Assembly (NCBI GenBank): GCA_001821435.1 | Contig: MHLP01000006.1 | Span: 1-37,572 of the forward strand | Direction of reading: 5' to 3' | DNA: 37,572 nt | DNA from: Candidatus Lloydbacteria bacterium RIFCSPLOWO2_01_FULL_50_20 | GTDB lineage: Bacteria; Patescibacteriota; Minisyncoccia; Phycocordibacterales; UBA6899 | In this document: positions 26,779 to 34,970 of the stretch, in pieces | How positions within the stretch are numbered: position 1 is the first letter of the stretch | Layout: the number at the start of each line of letters is the position of its first letter | Position numbers and translations under genes: made by a program | Notes under the pieces: model-generated | Told to the model about the DNA's origin: nothing | Databases searched by the model: none | The model's input: the letters and a program-made list of their open reading frames with translations, nothing else

Positions 26779-28140
26779 CTATCCGACACTCCCGTCCATT
26801 TCAAGCTCGATCAATTTGTTCAACTCCACCGCATACTCGAGCGGAAGGGCTTGCACGATCGGCTCCATAAAACCGCCGACGATGAAGCGGAGCGCTTCTG
26901 ATTCGCTGTAGCCGCGTGATTTAAAATAGAACACTTCCTCCTCCCCTATTTTTCCCACGCGCGCTTCGTGCGAAATGTTTGAATGGCTGTTTTGATTTTT
27001 TATTGAAGGGTAGGTGTTGGAAACCGACTCGCCATCGAGAATAAGCGCATCACACGAAACGGACGACTGCGCATTTTCCGCGCCCGGAAGGATGCGTACG
27101 AAGCCGCGGTAATTTGACACGCCGCCCCCTTTCGAAACCGATTTCGAGTGGATAACGGAAACGGTGTCGGGAGCGATATGTATCGCCTTGGAACCGGTAT
27201 CCTGCACTTGTCCCGTATTCGCCATCACGATGCCGAGCGATTCGCTCCGCGCGCCGCGCTCAAGCAGAAGCGATGACGGATAGAGCATCGTCGTATGCGA
27301 ACCCATATTGCCGTTCACCCATTCCACGGTCGCGTCCTCGAAGACGAGCGCCTTTTTCGTATTGAGGTTGTAGGTATTCTTCGACCAGTTCTCGACACTG
27401 ATATATTTGATGCGCGCATTTTTCTTCACCCACAGCTCGACACATCCGGCATGAAGCGATGAGCCGGTGTATTGCGGCGCCGAACATCCTTCGATGTAGG
27501 TGATCTCGGCTCCCTCATCGGCAATGATGAGCGTGTGCTCGAATTGCGCCGAACGCGCTTTGTTCATGCGGAAATACGCCTGAAGCGGGAGCTCGACTGA
27601 AACTCCTTTCGGCACATAAATGAATGTTCCCCCGCTCCAGACCGCGCCATGAAGCATCGTGAATTTATGATCGGTGATCGGTACGCACTTCGTCATAAAA
27701 TGTTCTTTGACGAGCTCGGGATATTTTTGAAGTGCGACATCCATGTTCTCGAAGATCACTCCTTTCTTCGCGAGCGAATCCTGAATGCGGTGATAGACGA
27801 CACCCGAGTCGAATTGCGCGCCGGCACCCCCCAGGTAATCACGCTCGGCTTTTGGGATCCCGAGCTTTTCGAACGTGTCGGTAATTTCCTTTGGAAGTTC
27901 TTTCCAATCATCGGTTTCTTTCACGTTCGGATCGACATAGTAGGTCATACCTTCGAGATCGAGGCCTGAAAGATCCGGACCCCAATTCGGCATCGGTGTC
28001 GCTTGCCAAAGCGCGAGCGCTTTCAGACGCAGTTCGAGCATCCACTCGGGTTCTTTTTTTGTCGCAGAAATATGCCGCACGAGCATTTCATCCGGGCCGA
28101 CATTGTGTGGGTCTGATTTTTTTGATGATTTATCGGTCAT
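26779..28140 (-). CDS. sufB: Fe-S assembly protein SufB
   Basis: VPKGVSVELPLQAYFRMN, ITYIEGCSAPQY, SVSKGGGVSNYRGFV, FYFKSRGYSESEA. Confidence 0.95.
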   Translation of the reverse strand: MTDKSSKKSDPHNVGPDEMLVRHISATKKEPEWMLELRLKALALWQATPMPNWGPDLSGLDLEGMTYYVDPNVKETDDWKELPKEITDTFEKLGIPKAERDYLGGAGAQFDSGVVYHRIQDSLAKKGVIFENMDVALQKYPELVKEHFMTKCVPITDHKFTMLHGAVWSGGTFIYVPKGVSVELPLQAYFRMNKARSAQFEHTLIIADEGAEITYIEGCSAPQYTGSSLHAGCVELWVKKNARIKYISVENWSKNTYNLNTKKALVFEDATVEWVNGNMGSHTTMLYPSSLLLERGARSESLGIVMANTGQVQDTGSKAIHIAPDTVSVIHSKSVSKGGGVSNYRGFVRILPGAENAQSSVSCDALILDGESVSNTYPSIKNQNSHSNISHEARVGKIGEEEVFYFKSRGYSESEALRFIVGGFMEPIVQALPLEYAVELNKLIELEMDGSVG

Positions 28141-28152
28141 ATGGTACTCCTG

Positions 28153-28192
28153 ACCCGTAGCGATCCGTCAGCCGACGGATCTGCTACTGGGT
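28153..28192 (-). promoter_or_regulatory. Hairpin forming nearly the whole predicted sufB 5'UTR
   Basis: ACCCgTAGCgATCCGTC-agcc-GACGGATctGCTActGGGT; minus promoter TTGCAA-16-TATACT at 28224-28197; SD CAGGAG follows the hairpin. Confidence 0.55.
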
Positions 28193-28236
28193 TGACAGTA
28201 TACGGATATATTGTGTTTTTGCAACTCGGTGGATAG

Positions 28237-28776
28237 TTATCGTGAAAATCGTCGGAGGCGGAAATCGTTGAGAAAAGCGATCAAATATACGGTTCCGCCC
28301 AGAAGTGTGATGAGGAAAACCTCCAATGACAGATCGAACGCGAAGAGCGCACCGATCGCCCAGAGCCCAAGCGATGCCTGCACGACATAATAAAGCAGAT
28401 GGAATTTCCCGCTGAGCGATACTTTCCCGACGGAGGGAAAACTTGAGTCGGGACGATGACTATCGCATATACTATAAAAATAGAATGCTGAGGCGATGAT
28501 GATCCCCCCGACGGCAACAGTCGCAAGCATGGGCGTATCCCAGAACATCGTCAGTGTGGCCACTGCGCCGATGTCGATCAGCGTAAAACCGATATAATCC
28601 CCCCATGAGGCGGTTGACCAATCATGTAAATAAAGGAATCCATTCCCCTCTTCATCAATGCTTTTTCGCCCGGGAATAAAACCATGTTTTGCTTCGTAGC
28701 GTTCGGCAAGCCACATACTCCCCCAAAGGAGCACGTTCGCGAGAATGGCAATAAACACGATCGAATACAATGTCAT
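28237..28776 (-). CDS. Hypothetical polytopic membrane protein
   Basis: 179 aa with several hydrophobic segments. Confidence 0.65.
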   Translation of the reverse strand: MTLYSIVFIAILANVLLWGSMWLAERYEAKHGFIPGRKSIDEEGNGFLYLHDWSTASWGDYIGFTLIDIGAVATLTMFWDTPMLATVAVGGIIIASAFYFYSICDSHRPDSSFPSVGKVSLSGKFHLLYYVVQASLGLWAIGALFAFDLSLEVFLITLLGGTVYLIAFLNDFRLRRFSR

Positions 28777-28852
28777 GGATGACCATAATCATAACAAAAA
28801 AACCGGCCGTATGTGGTCATTTTGACTTCAACATACAAAACAGGGACTGCAT

Positions 28853-29236
28853 TTATCTCGCAAGTCCGAGATTTTTCTTGACCATTGCAACGACCGCGCC
28901 GATGTCGACATCGCTTTTCACCAGATATTCGAAAGTATCCTGTAGCAGTGCTTCGGCGACCTTCTTCGTATCAGAAACATTTGAAAGAATAATGACCTTT
29001 GCGCTTTTTCCCCACGGATCGAGACGCAGCTGATGCAGGAGGTCCATACCGTCCTTTTTCGGGAGAATGAGATCGAGCAAGATGAGGTCAGGATGCTCCG
29101 CTAATGCAACATCCAGTCCCTTCTCGCCATCCTCCGCCTGAAACGTCACAAAACTTTCGTGCTCGAGGTTGTCACGGAGCGCGTTCGAAAGCGGAACATC
29201 GTCTTCGATGATCAATACTTTTTTAATTGTTTTCAT
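28853..29236 (-). CDS. CheY-like response regulator receiver
   Basis: KKVLIIEDDVPLSNAL...DLILLDLILPKKDGMDLLHQLR. Confidence 0.94.
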   Translation of the reverse strand: MKTIKKVLIIEDDVPLSNALRDNLEHESFVTFQAEDGEKGLDVALAEHPDLILLDLILPKKDGMDLLHQLRLDPWGKSAKVIILSNVSDTKKVAEALLQDTFEYLVKSDVDIGAVVAMVKKNLGLAR

Positions 29237-29387
29237 GTGTTTCTACCCTGAAGAAATAGCTGTTAATTTTGTGATCTCATTTTATCACCATTTTATCACT
29301 TCATCTTATCAGTGTCGTGTATGGAGGTCAATTTCTTGGCCCCCGAAGGCGGCCATGTAACAAAACCCCGCCCGTGGGCGGGATCCA

Positions 29388-30044
29388 TCATTTCAGAAAT
29401 TCCTGATTTTTTTTCGAGAGTTCCGCGATAAGCCCGTCAATACCGGACTCCTTGACCTTTGCGCTGAATGTCTCTCTATATGTCGACACGAGACTCACGC
29501 CGTCAACGACAATGTTGTACACCTTCCATCCAGCGGAGGTTTTTTCCATAGAAACACCGAACTTGATCACCTGTGCTTTCTTTTTCAGCTCCAGACGAAC
29601 CGTGACATCGGTGTCTTTCGGTGTCATGCGAAACGGCTTAAATTCCGGAGTGTGGGCGCGCAAAATGATAAAAATTCCCGAATAGGTGTTGAGGAGAAGC
29701 GTGCGAAATTCTGCTGTCAGCTCTTCCTGCTGTTTCACTGTCGCCTTGCGCCAATGCACACCAAGAGCAAGTCGGGTCATGCGCGCGAAATCAAAATGGG
29801 GCTCGACGATGAGCTGAACATCTCTTATGAGTTTTTTGTGGTCTTTCAGTTCTCCCGTGGATTTCACGGTAGCTTCCACGGTCAGCCTCATGACCTCTTC
29901 GGTGATACTTCTGACCAGCGCGTCGGGCTGAACGTCTTTGACCGCTTCAGCAACCGGAGGCGACGCCCCCATCGTCGGTACTGAGACAGCAAACACGGCA
30001 AACAGGATGAAACAAAAGCGTCCAAGCGGGCGAACAAGTGGCAT
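29388..30044 (-). CDS. MlaC/Ttg2D-family ABC transporter auxiliary protein
   Basis: Signal-peptide-like N-terminus; PHFDFARMTRLALGVHWRKATVKQQEELTAEFRTLLLNTYSGIF. Confidence 0.88.
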   Translation of the reverse strand: MPLVRPLGRFCFILFAVFAVSVPTMGASPPVAEAVKDVQPDALVRSITEEVMRLTVEATVKSTGELKDHKKLIRDVQLIVEPHFDFARMTRLALGVHWRKATVKQQEELTAEFRTLLLNTYSGIFIILRAHTPEFKPFRMTPKDTDVTVRLELKKKAQVIKFGVSMEKTSAGWKVYNIVVDGVSLVSTYRETFSAKVKESGIDGLIAELSKKNQEFLK

Positions 30045-30229
30045 ACATTTTCCTTGAATGAGCGATCTTCATCAAGGGTAACCCCCGCGATTATTTCCCG
30101 CAAGCGGCAAAATGACAAAATGGCGTTCGGAGGATCGTATTTTTACGCATACTTGACAGAATCATATAAAAAAGATATTTTATCATCATAATTACGTAGC
30201 GTTCCTTTCAACAGCCCAGGAGACCGCCG

Positions 30230-30493
30230 ATGCCGGAGAAATATTTTCTTGAGATCGCCAACTGCCCCAAATGCATGACGCCGCTGCAGGTTGGTTCATA
30301 TCTCAAGCAATTTTGCCCGTCGTGTCAATGGACAAGTGACGGCGCACCCGCGCCTGAAAAAGTCCTGTGTTGCAGCAAATGCAAACATCCGCTCACGGTC
30401 ACCAGCCCGCGTTGGAGTGTTTATTGCCTCAGTTGCATTTTTACTCCGGCCAGGACGGACATCACCCTCGAACCCCGCAAAGCGGCGGCCTAG
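30230..30493 (+). CDS. Small zinc-ribbon protein
   Basis: NCPKC, FCPSC, CCSKC, YCLSC pairs; TTGACA-17-TATTTT promoter, SD CAGGAG, terminator 30505-30532. Confidence 0.7.
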   Translation: MPEKYFLEIANCPKCMTPLQVGSYLKQFCPSCQWTSDGAPAPEKVLCCSKCKHPLTVTSPRWSVYCLSCIFTPARTDITLEPRKAAA

Positions 30494-30605
30494 CCGACGC
30501 TCAGACCCCGCCGTGTGCGGGGCTTTTTTATTTCCAAGAATGTTTTTTCTTGACTCAAAAATGCCAAGGTGGGAGGATGCCGAAAGATGAACGAACGGAG
30601 CAAGC

Positions 30606-30866
30606 ATGGAATTCGCAGTTAGAGGAGACACGCTCCTCATTACCGAGAACGGAAAACTCATTGACCGGGTCAGGATCAGATTTGCCGAAGAAACAGGAAA
30701 CGGACGGATCCTTCACGTGTCGAGCATGATGCGCACCGAGAACAGATACTATGAGATCGGCGAAGTGAGCGATGAAACTTGGCAAGTGCTTTCCGACAGA
30801 TCGCTCGAAGCTGCGAGAGAAAACTACAGACCAGGCCAACCGACCCTCACGCTTGAGATCGAGTGA
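30606..30866 (+). CDS. Small hypothetical protein
   Basis: 86 aa ORF, terminator CCCCGCAATATGCGGAGCTTTTT after. Confidence 0.55.
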   Translation: MEFAVRGDTLLITENGKLIDRVRIRFAEETGNGRILHVSSMMRTENRYYEIGEVSDETWQVLSDRSLEAARENYRPGQPTLTLEIE

Positions 30867-30976
30867 CACATCGCCCCGCAATATGCGGAGCTTTTTATTT
30901 GATAATTTTTATATTAAATGATATAGTTCAACCCAGCCAATCTGTTTTTCGTCTCATTTCACCGAAAGGAGTCCTG

Positions 30977-31453
30977 ATGACATCACTCAAAACTCTTGCG
31001 TGGCGTGAACGCGATGCGAGCTATTTTTACTTCGACGAGACACGCCGGGTACTCATTCCCGCGCTCTGTGAGATCGCACACACGATCGCGCGCGGACGGA
31101 AGCCGAACTCCTGTTCGCTCCTCCCTGGAGTAAATTTGAGGGAATGGCTCACGATGGTCTTCCGCGATGAAAAAGACTTCTTGCGTGACCATGTGGATGA
31201 AAAGTGCTCATACGTCGTTAACCTCGAAAATACCCTCTGGGCATATGACGACCCAAACACGCAAGTGATCTTCCGTGCGATCAGTCTGTGCAGGAGAGTA
31301 CTTTACCCTCCGCGAATTCCAGGCGAGTTTCGCGGAGATTGTCAGTATCAAGAAGCGCACAAACAGACGAGCTTGAAACGTCGGCGGAGATGGCTTGCGG
31401 AAAGAAACGGTTCCTGCTATCACGGAGATTATTTCGATCCGTTTTACGGTTAG
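30977..31453 (+). CDS. Hypothetical protein (158 aa)
   Basis: SD AAAGGAG then ATG; TTGATA-17-TATAGT promoter; terminator after. Confidence 0.6.
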   Translation: MTSLKTLAWRERDASYFYFDETRRVLIPALCEIAHTIARGRKPNSCSLLPGVNLREWLTMVFRDEKDFLRDHVDEKCSYVVNLENTLWAYDDPNTQVIFRAISLCRRVLYPPRIPGEFRGDCQYQEAHKQTSLKRRRRWLAERNGSCYHGDYFDPFYG

Positions 31454-31523
31454 GGTCCTCTGCGGCACACACAAAGGCCCGCCACATAGGCGGTGCTTTT
31501 TTTATTTCCAACACATAAGTCGG

Positions 31524-31558
31524 ACCCCGGTAGTATCCGCCTCAGGCGGAACTACGGG
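31524..31558. repeat. CCCCGGTAGT...ACTACGGGG palindrome
   Basis: CCCCGgTAGTatCCGCC-tca-GGCGGaACTACGGGG. Confidence 0.7.
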
Positions 31559-31585
31559 GCAAGCTTATGGAATGGAATAAATTAC

Positions 31586-31690
31586 TTTTTCTCGACAACG
31601 ATCGTGCATTTGGCGACCAATGCCGCGATAGCACCGACCGCAGCGATGAGATCGAGTGATACGGCCCCGCAATATGCGGAGCTTTTTATC
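31586..31690. pseudogene. Chimeric duplicate: 3' end of DUF4342-like gene fused to 3' end/terminator of the 30606-30866 gene
   Basis: 31586-31646 matches 31950-32010 (1 mismatch); 31648-31690 matches the end of the 30606 gene and its terminator (30856-30898). Confidence 0.75.
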
Positions 31691-31692
31691 GC

Positions 31693-31860
31693 TTGACAGT
31701 TGCGAGGGAATTTGTTAAGCTCTTATTAGGCACGTTGGTTAAACGCAACTCTTTCGGGAGGTTGCGGCCAGCGTTAAAAGCAAAAAGTACAGCATACAAA
31801 TCACATGTGAAACGGGGCACGTTTCCCCTCGACTCGCAGAGACCCTGAAAGGGGTCTCTT
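31693..31860 (+). ncRNA. Candidate small RNA (promoter plus terminator, no obvious ORF)
   Basis: TTGACA-17-TAAGCT; terminator AGAGACCC-tgaaa-GGGGTCTCTTTATT; internal hairpins. Confidence 0.45.
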
Positions 31861-31945
31861 TATTATTTATAACCACAATTTTTATCTATAAGTAAGACAG
31901 GCCGCCCGTAAAATACAGAAGACCGACTTATGTATTATTGCGAGA

Positions 31946-32206
31946 TCATTTTTTCTCGACAACGATCGTGCATTTGGCGACCAATGCCGCGATAGCACCG
32001 ACCGTAGCGAGAGGAGGGACCAGGACTGCGCCGATCGCGCCTATCGTAAGCGGGATCTCGATGAACGTCTCCCCTTCCTCGTTCTTGATAATGATGCGCC
32101 GAGCATTCCCGGCTGCGATAAGCTCTTTCACTTTTTTGAGCAATTCCTCGCCGCTCACGCGAAACTCTTCTTTGCTTTGTGCTTTTTCGTCGGTCATGAG
32201 ATGCAT
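31946..32206 (-). CDS. DUF4342-like protein
   Basis: EELLKKVKELIAAGNARRIIIKNEEGETFIEIPLTIGAIGAVLVPPLATVGAIAALVAKCTIVVEKK. Confidence 0.75.
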   Translation of the reverse strand: MHLMTDEKAQSKEEFRVSGEELLKKVKELIAAGNARRIIIKNEEGETFIEIPLTIGAIGAVLVPPLATVGAIAALVAKCTIVVEKK

Positions 32207-32380
32207 TATAAACTTTTATAAATGAAAATAAAGTGAGTGGCACAATCCGCAAAGCGGCAATGCGGTGATCTTAATACGTTACGATGCTACGGATATCATG
32301 GGCGGAGTGACCGAAGTACTCGCCTATGGGACGGCGGTTGTGGCCGAAAAGATCAAGTGAGCAGATCTCGTTTGACCAAA

Positions 32381-32410
32381 AAAGCATAAAAGGTTACAGT
32401 ATACCTCCGC
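32381..32410 (+). promoter_or_regulatory. Sigma70-like promoter
   Basis: TTGACC-17-TACAGT. Confidence 0.55.
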
Positions 32411-32455
32411 ACGGGGGAAGAAGTTCTCCTACAACCAACCAACAAGGAGGTCCAC

Positions 32456-32914
32456 TTGGACATCACGGCAAAGGCCGTCTTCCCCGCTTCGGCACTCTCC
32501 AACTTTGAACCGTATGACTTCGTCTTTGACGGAGTGTTTTGCGCTTCGATGGAGGGGCTCATGCAAGCGTTCAAGATCGAAGACCACGAGCTTCAGAAGC
32601 AAGTCTGTCTCCTGATCGGCAAGGCAGCAAAGAAATTCGGGCAAGACTACAACGGCGTATGGAAATCGACACAAACGCTCTGGTGGAAAGGAAGGGCACA
32701 TCCACGGGAAAGCGGAGCATATCAGGAACTCGTTGACCGCGCATTCGATGCATTGGCAACGAACGAACGGTTCCAAAAGATACTCCTTTTCACCGGCACG
32801 GAGACACTTACCCATTCGATCGGCTCGCACGACCCGAAAGAAACGGTGCTCACGGAGGAAGAGTTCTGTTCTCGATTGATGAAGCTCAGAGCTCTTCTCG
32901 CACAAGGAAAATGA
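32456..32914 (+). CDS. NADAR-like protein (second in window)
   Basis: ALSNFEPYDFVFDGVFCASMEGLMQAFK...LTHSIGSHDPKETVLTEEEFCSRLMKLR; TTG start preceded by AAGGAGGT. Confidence 0.65.
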   Translation: MDITAKAVFPASALSNFEPYDFVFDGVFCASMEGLMQAFKIEDHELQKQVCLLIGKAAKKFGQDYNGVWKSTQTLWWKGRAHPRESGAYQELVDRAFDALATNERFQKILLFTGTETLTHSIGSHDPKETVLTEEEFCSRLMKLRALLAQGK

Positions 32915-33023
32915 TCGTAACTTTAGCCCCGCATACGTGCGGGGCTTTTTTGCCAAAAAAAGAGAACCATAATGATGCATCACGGTTCTCTGCTTCTCGT
33001 ATGGTGAAGAATCTCTTCCGGGG

Positions 33024-33413
33024 TCATTGCTTGTTTTTCTTTTTTGCCTCTCTGTATGGCGGCAGTCCATGCGGCGTTGGCTTGCCATTCTTATCGAGCA
33101 ATACGAAGACGATACGCTCGATGATCATCACCGGATCTCTGGAACCAAAAGAATCCACGCACACACGGAAGGTGACCGAAGTATTTCCGACTCCGGCGAC
33201 CTTCACGTGGATACGAACCAACGAACCGGAACGCACAGGACGCTTGAATTGCACATCGCTCATGGCGACGGTCACAATGTGCGGCGACCAGAGCTTTTTC
33301 ATTGCGGCGATAGCGGCCGCCTCGTCAACCCACGCCAAGAGGATCCCCCCGAAGATCGTATTCGCGCCGTTTAAGTGTTCCGGCCGCACCAAACGTTCCA
33401 CTACGTAAGACAT
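33024..33413 (-). CDS. Hotdog-fold acyl-CoA thioesterase
   Basis: VRPEHLNGANTIFGGILLAWVDEAAAIAAMK...VQFKRPVRSGSLVRIHVKVAGVGNTSV; start trimmed to MSYVV. Confidence 0.9.
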   Translation of the reverse strand: MSYVVERLVRPEHLNGANTIFGGILLAWVDEAAAIAAMKKLWSPHIVTVAMSDVQFKRPVRSGSLVRIHVKVAGVGNTSVTFRVCVDSFGSRDPVMIIERIVFVLLDKNGKPTPHGLPPYREAKKKNKQ

Positions 33414-33614
33414 GAAATATCCTCGAACAACGACTCTCCGCACATCCTTGCATACGCGAACACATGACGCAAATGAATCGTTCCATCGCCCCGTAACCGC
33501 CTCCTGCCTGCGCAGGCAGGCGTGGTTTTGGTGGACAACGAGAACAGAAAATGTTAGCATTTTGCAGGCCAAAAGCCGGATTTTTGTTCCACCCACGCAA
33601 CCCATGGAGGTCGC

Positions 33615-34154
33615 ATGCATTCTGTGTTCACTGAGTTTGCGATCAATTCCAAGGCAACCCGGCAAGATGTCGAACGCGCCGCGCACAAATTACTCTGCTG
33701 TCCCGGAGTCGAAGGTGTCGAGCTGTTCGGGAGCATCGCCAGGCAAGGTTACGGCAACGATGTCGACTTGATCCTCATCGTGTCTGATGATCTTGCGCAG
33801 GAATTCATTTTTCATGTGCACAGACTGCTGGAAACGAAGCGGTACCGGCATGATCAAGGAAAAGGGTTCTACGGCGCTAGAGCTTTGCGACGGGTCGCTG
33901 CGGCCGCAACGCTGGGGAGGAAGAAATTCAACAATATCTATGCCCACGCATCGAAATGGACGACCCCGCACCTGATCGAAGTTTTTCTTTTCCCCGCCGA
34001 CTGGCGCAAGCAACTCCACGAACTTCAGGCGATATATCCGCATCGTGATCCGGAGTTCATGAAAAAGATCGCGAAGGATGCGGTGGTGCTTCTCGATGGA
34101 AAAGATCGCCACCCTTCCGGCTGTGTGTGCGAGGTGTGCGGAGGTCTCGGATAA
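33615..34154 (+). CDS. Nucleotidyltransferase-domain protein
   Basis: VELFGSIARQGYGNDVDLILIVSDD (GSxxxG..ND[V]D motif); C-terminal CVCEVC. Confidence 0.75.
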   Translation: MHSVFTEFAINSKATRQDVERAAHKLLCCPGVEGVELFGSIARQGYGNDVDLILIVSDDLAQEFIFHVHRLLETKRYRHDQGKGFYGARALRRVAAAATLGRKKFNNIYAHASKWTTPHLIEVFLFPADWRKQLHELQAIYPHRDPEFMKKIAKDAVVLLDGKDRHPSGCVCEVCGGLG

Positions 34155-34206
34155 ATTTGTACAAATATCACATCGCCGCTACAGACGTGGCGGTTTTTTT
34201 ATTGTC

Positions 34207-34266
34207 GTGTAATACCTCGCGGCTGACTTCGGCTGAGCTCAGTCGAAGCCCTGCCGCGAGGATACA
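34207..34266. repeat. Family D nested palindrome
   Basis: GTGTA..CCTCGCGGC..ACTTCGGCTGAGCTCAGTCGAAG..GCCGCGAGG.TACAC. Confidence 0.8.
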
Positions 34267-34319
34267 CTGATATGAGTATCGACGGTGGCCGATACCTCTT
34301 CCAAAAAACCAGCCACGGC

Positions 34320-34395
34320 GTCGCGTGCCGAATACCCCGTCGGGACTTCGACCGAGCCTCAGTCGAGGTCCTTGCCGCGGGGTTTAACACGCGAC
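34320..34395. repeat. Family D nested palindrome, second copy
   Basis: GTCGCGTG..CCCCG..GACTTCGACCGAGCCTCAGTCGAGGTC..CGGGG..CACGCGAC. Confidence 0.8.
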
Positions 34396-34430
34396 CTGGT
34401 TTATTCGGCTAAAAATATGAGGGCGAATCC

Positions 34431-34898
34431 ATGCTGTTTCATCGATATCATGCTAGGATGCAAAAAGGAACAATTATTCGTCTCACTCGTTACACCATGA
34501 AGGAATCGGAAAATGAAAGCGGAGTGATTCAGACTTCCTTTGCCCTCACAAGGGAAAGTATGACCAAGGTGCTTGAGGCTTATCAGGAGGCAAAAAGATC
34601 AGGCGAGTATATGACGTCCATTGATCTCCACGACTTTCCGTCAATGATCGAGATCGTCCGGCAAGCGGAAAAAGAGAACATCGAAGGAGCGCTGAGTGGC
34701 GAAGAATTCAAAAGGATCGAAAATTCTCCTGAATTCATCGCATTGGCGAATAGTGCCGCAGGAGCAAAAGCAATAAAAAAAGCCCATATTTACAAAGTGC
34801 GCCAGCTTTTATTGGACGAATTCGAGCGAGAAGGCAAAGATGTTGCCGAACTCAAGCAAATGCTTGCCAGAGACGTCAAAGACAACCAGGATAAGTAG
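34431..34898 (+). CDS. Hypothetical protein
   Basis: Charged, coding-like 155-aa ORF; true start may be a downstream ATG. Confidence 0.55.
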   Translation: MLFHRYHARMQKGTIIRLTRYTMKESENESGVIQTSFALTRESMTKVLEAYQEAKRSGEYMTSIDLHDFPSMIEIVRQAEKENIEGALSGEEFKRIENSPEFIALANSAAGAKAIKKAHIYKVRQLLLDEFEREGKDVAELKQMLARDVKDNQDK

Positions 34899-34970
34899 GG
34901 TATAGAAAAGCTCCGCAATTCAGACCTGCGGAACCACAGGATTGTGCCGTACAAGATCTCGTGTTAGCCT

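Noticed and set aside
34285-34500. 71-aa plus ORF
   Set aside because: Runs through nested palindromic repeats; unlikely to be real.
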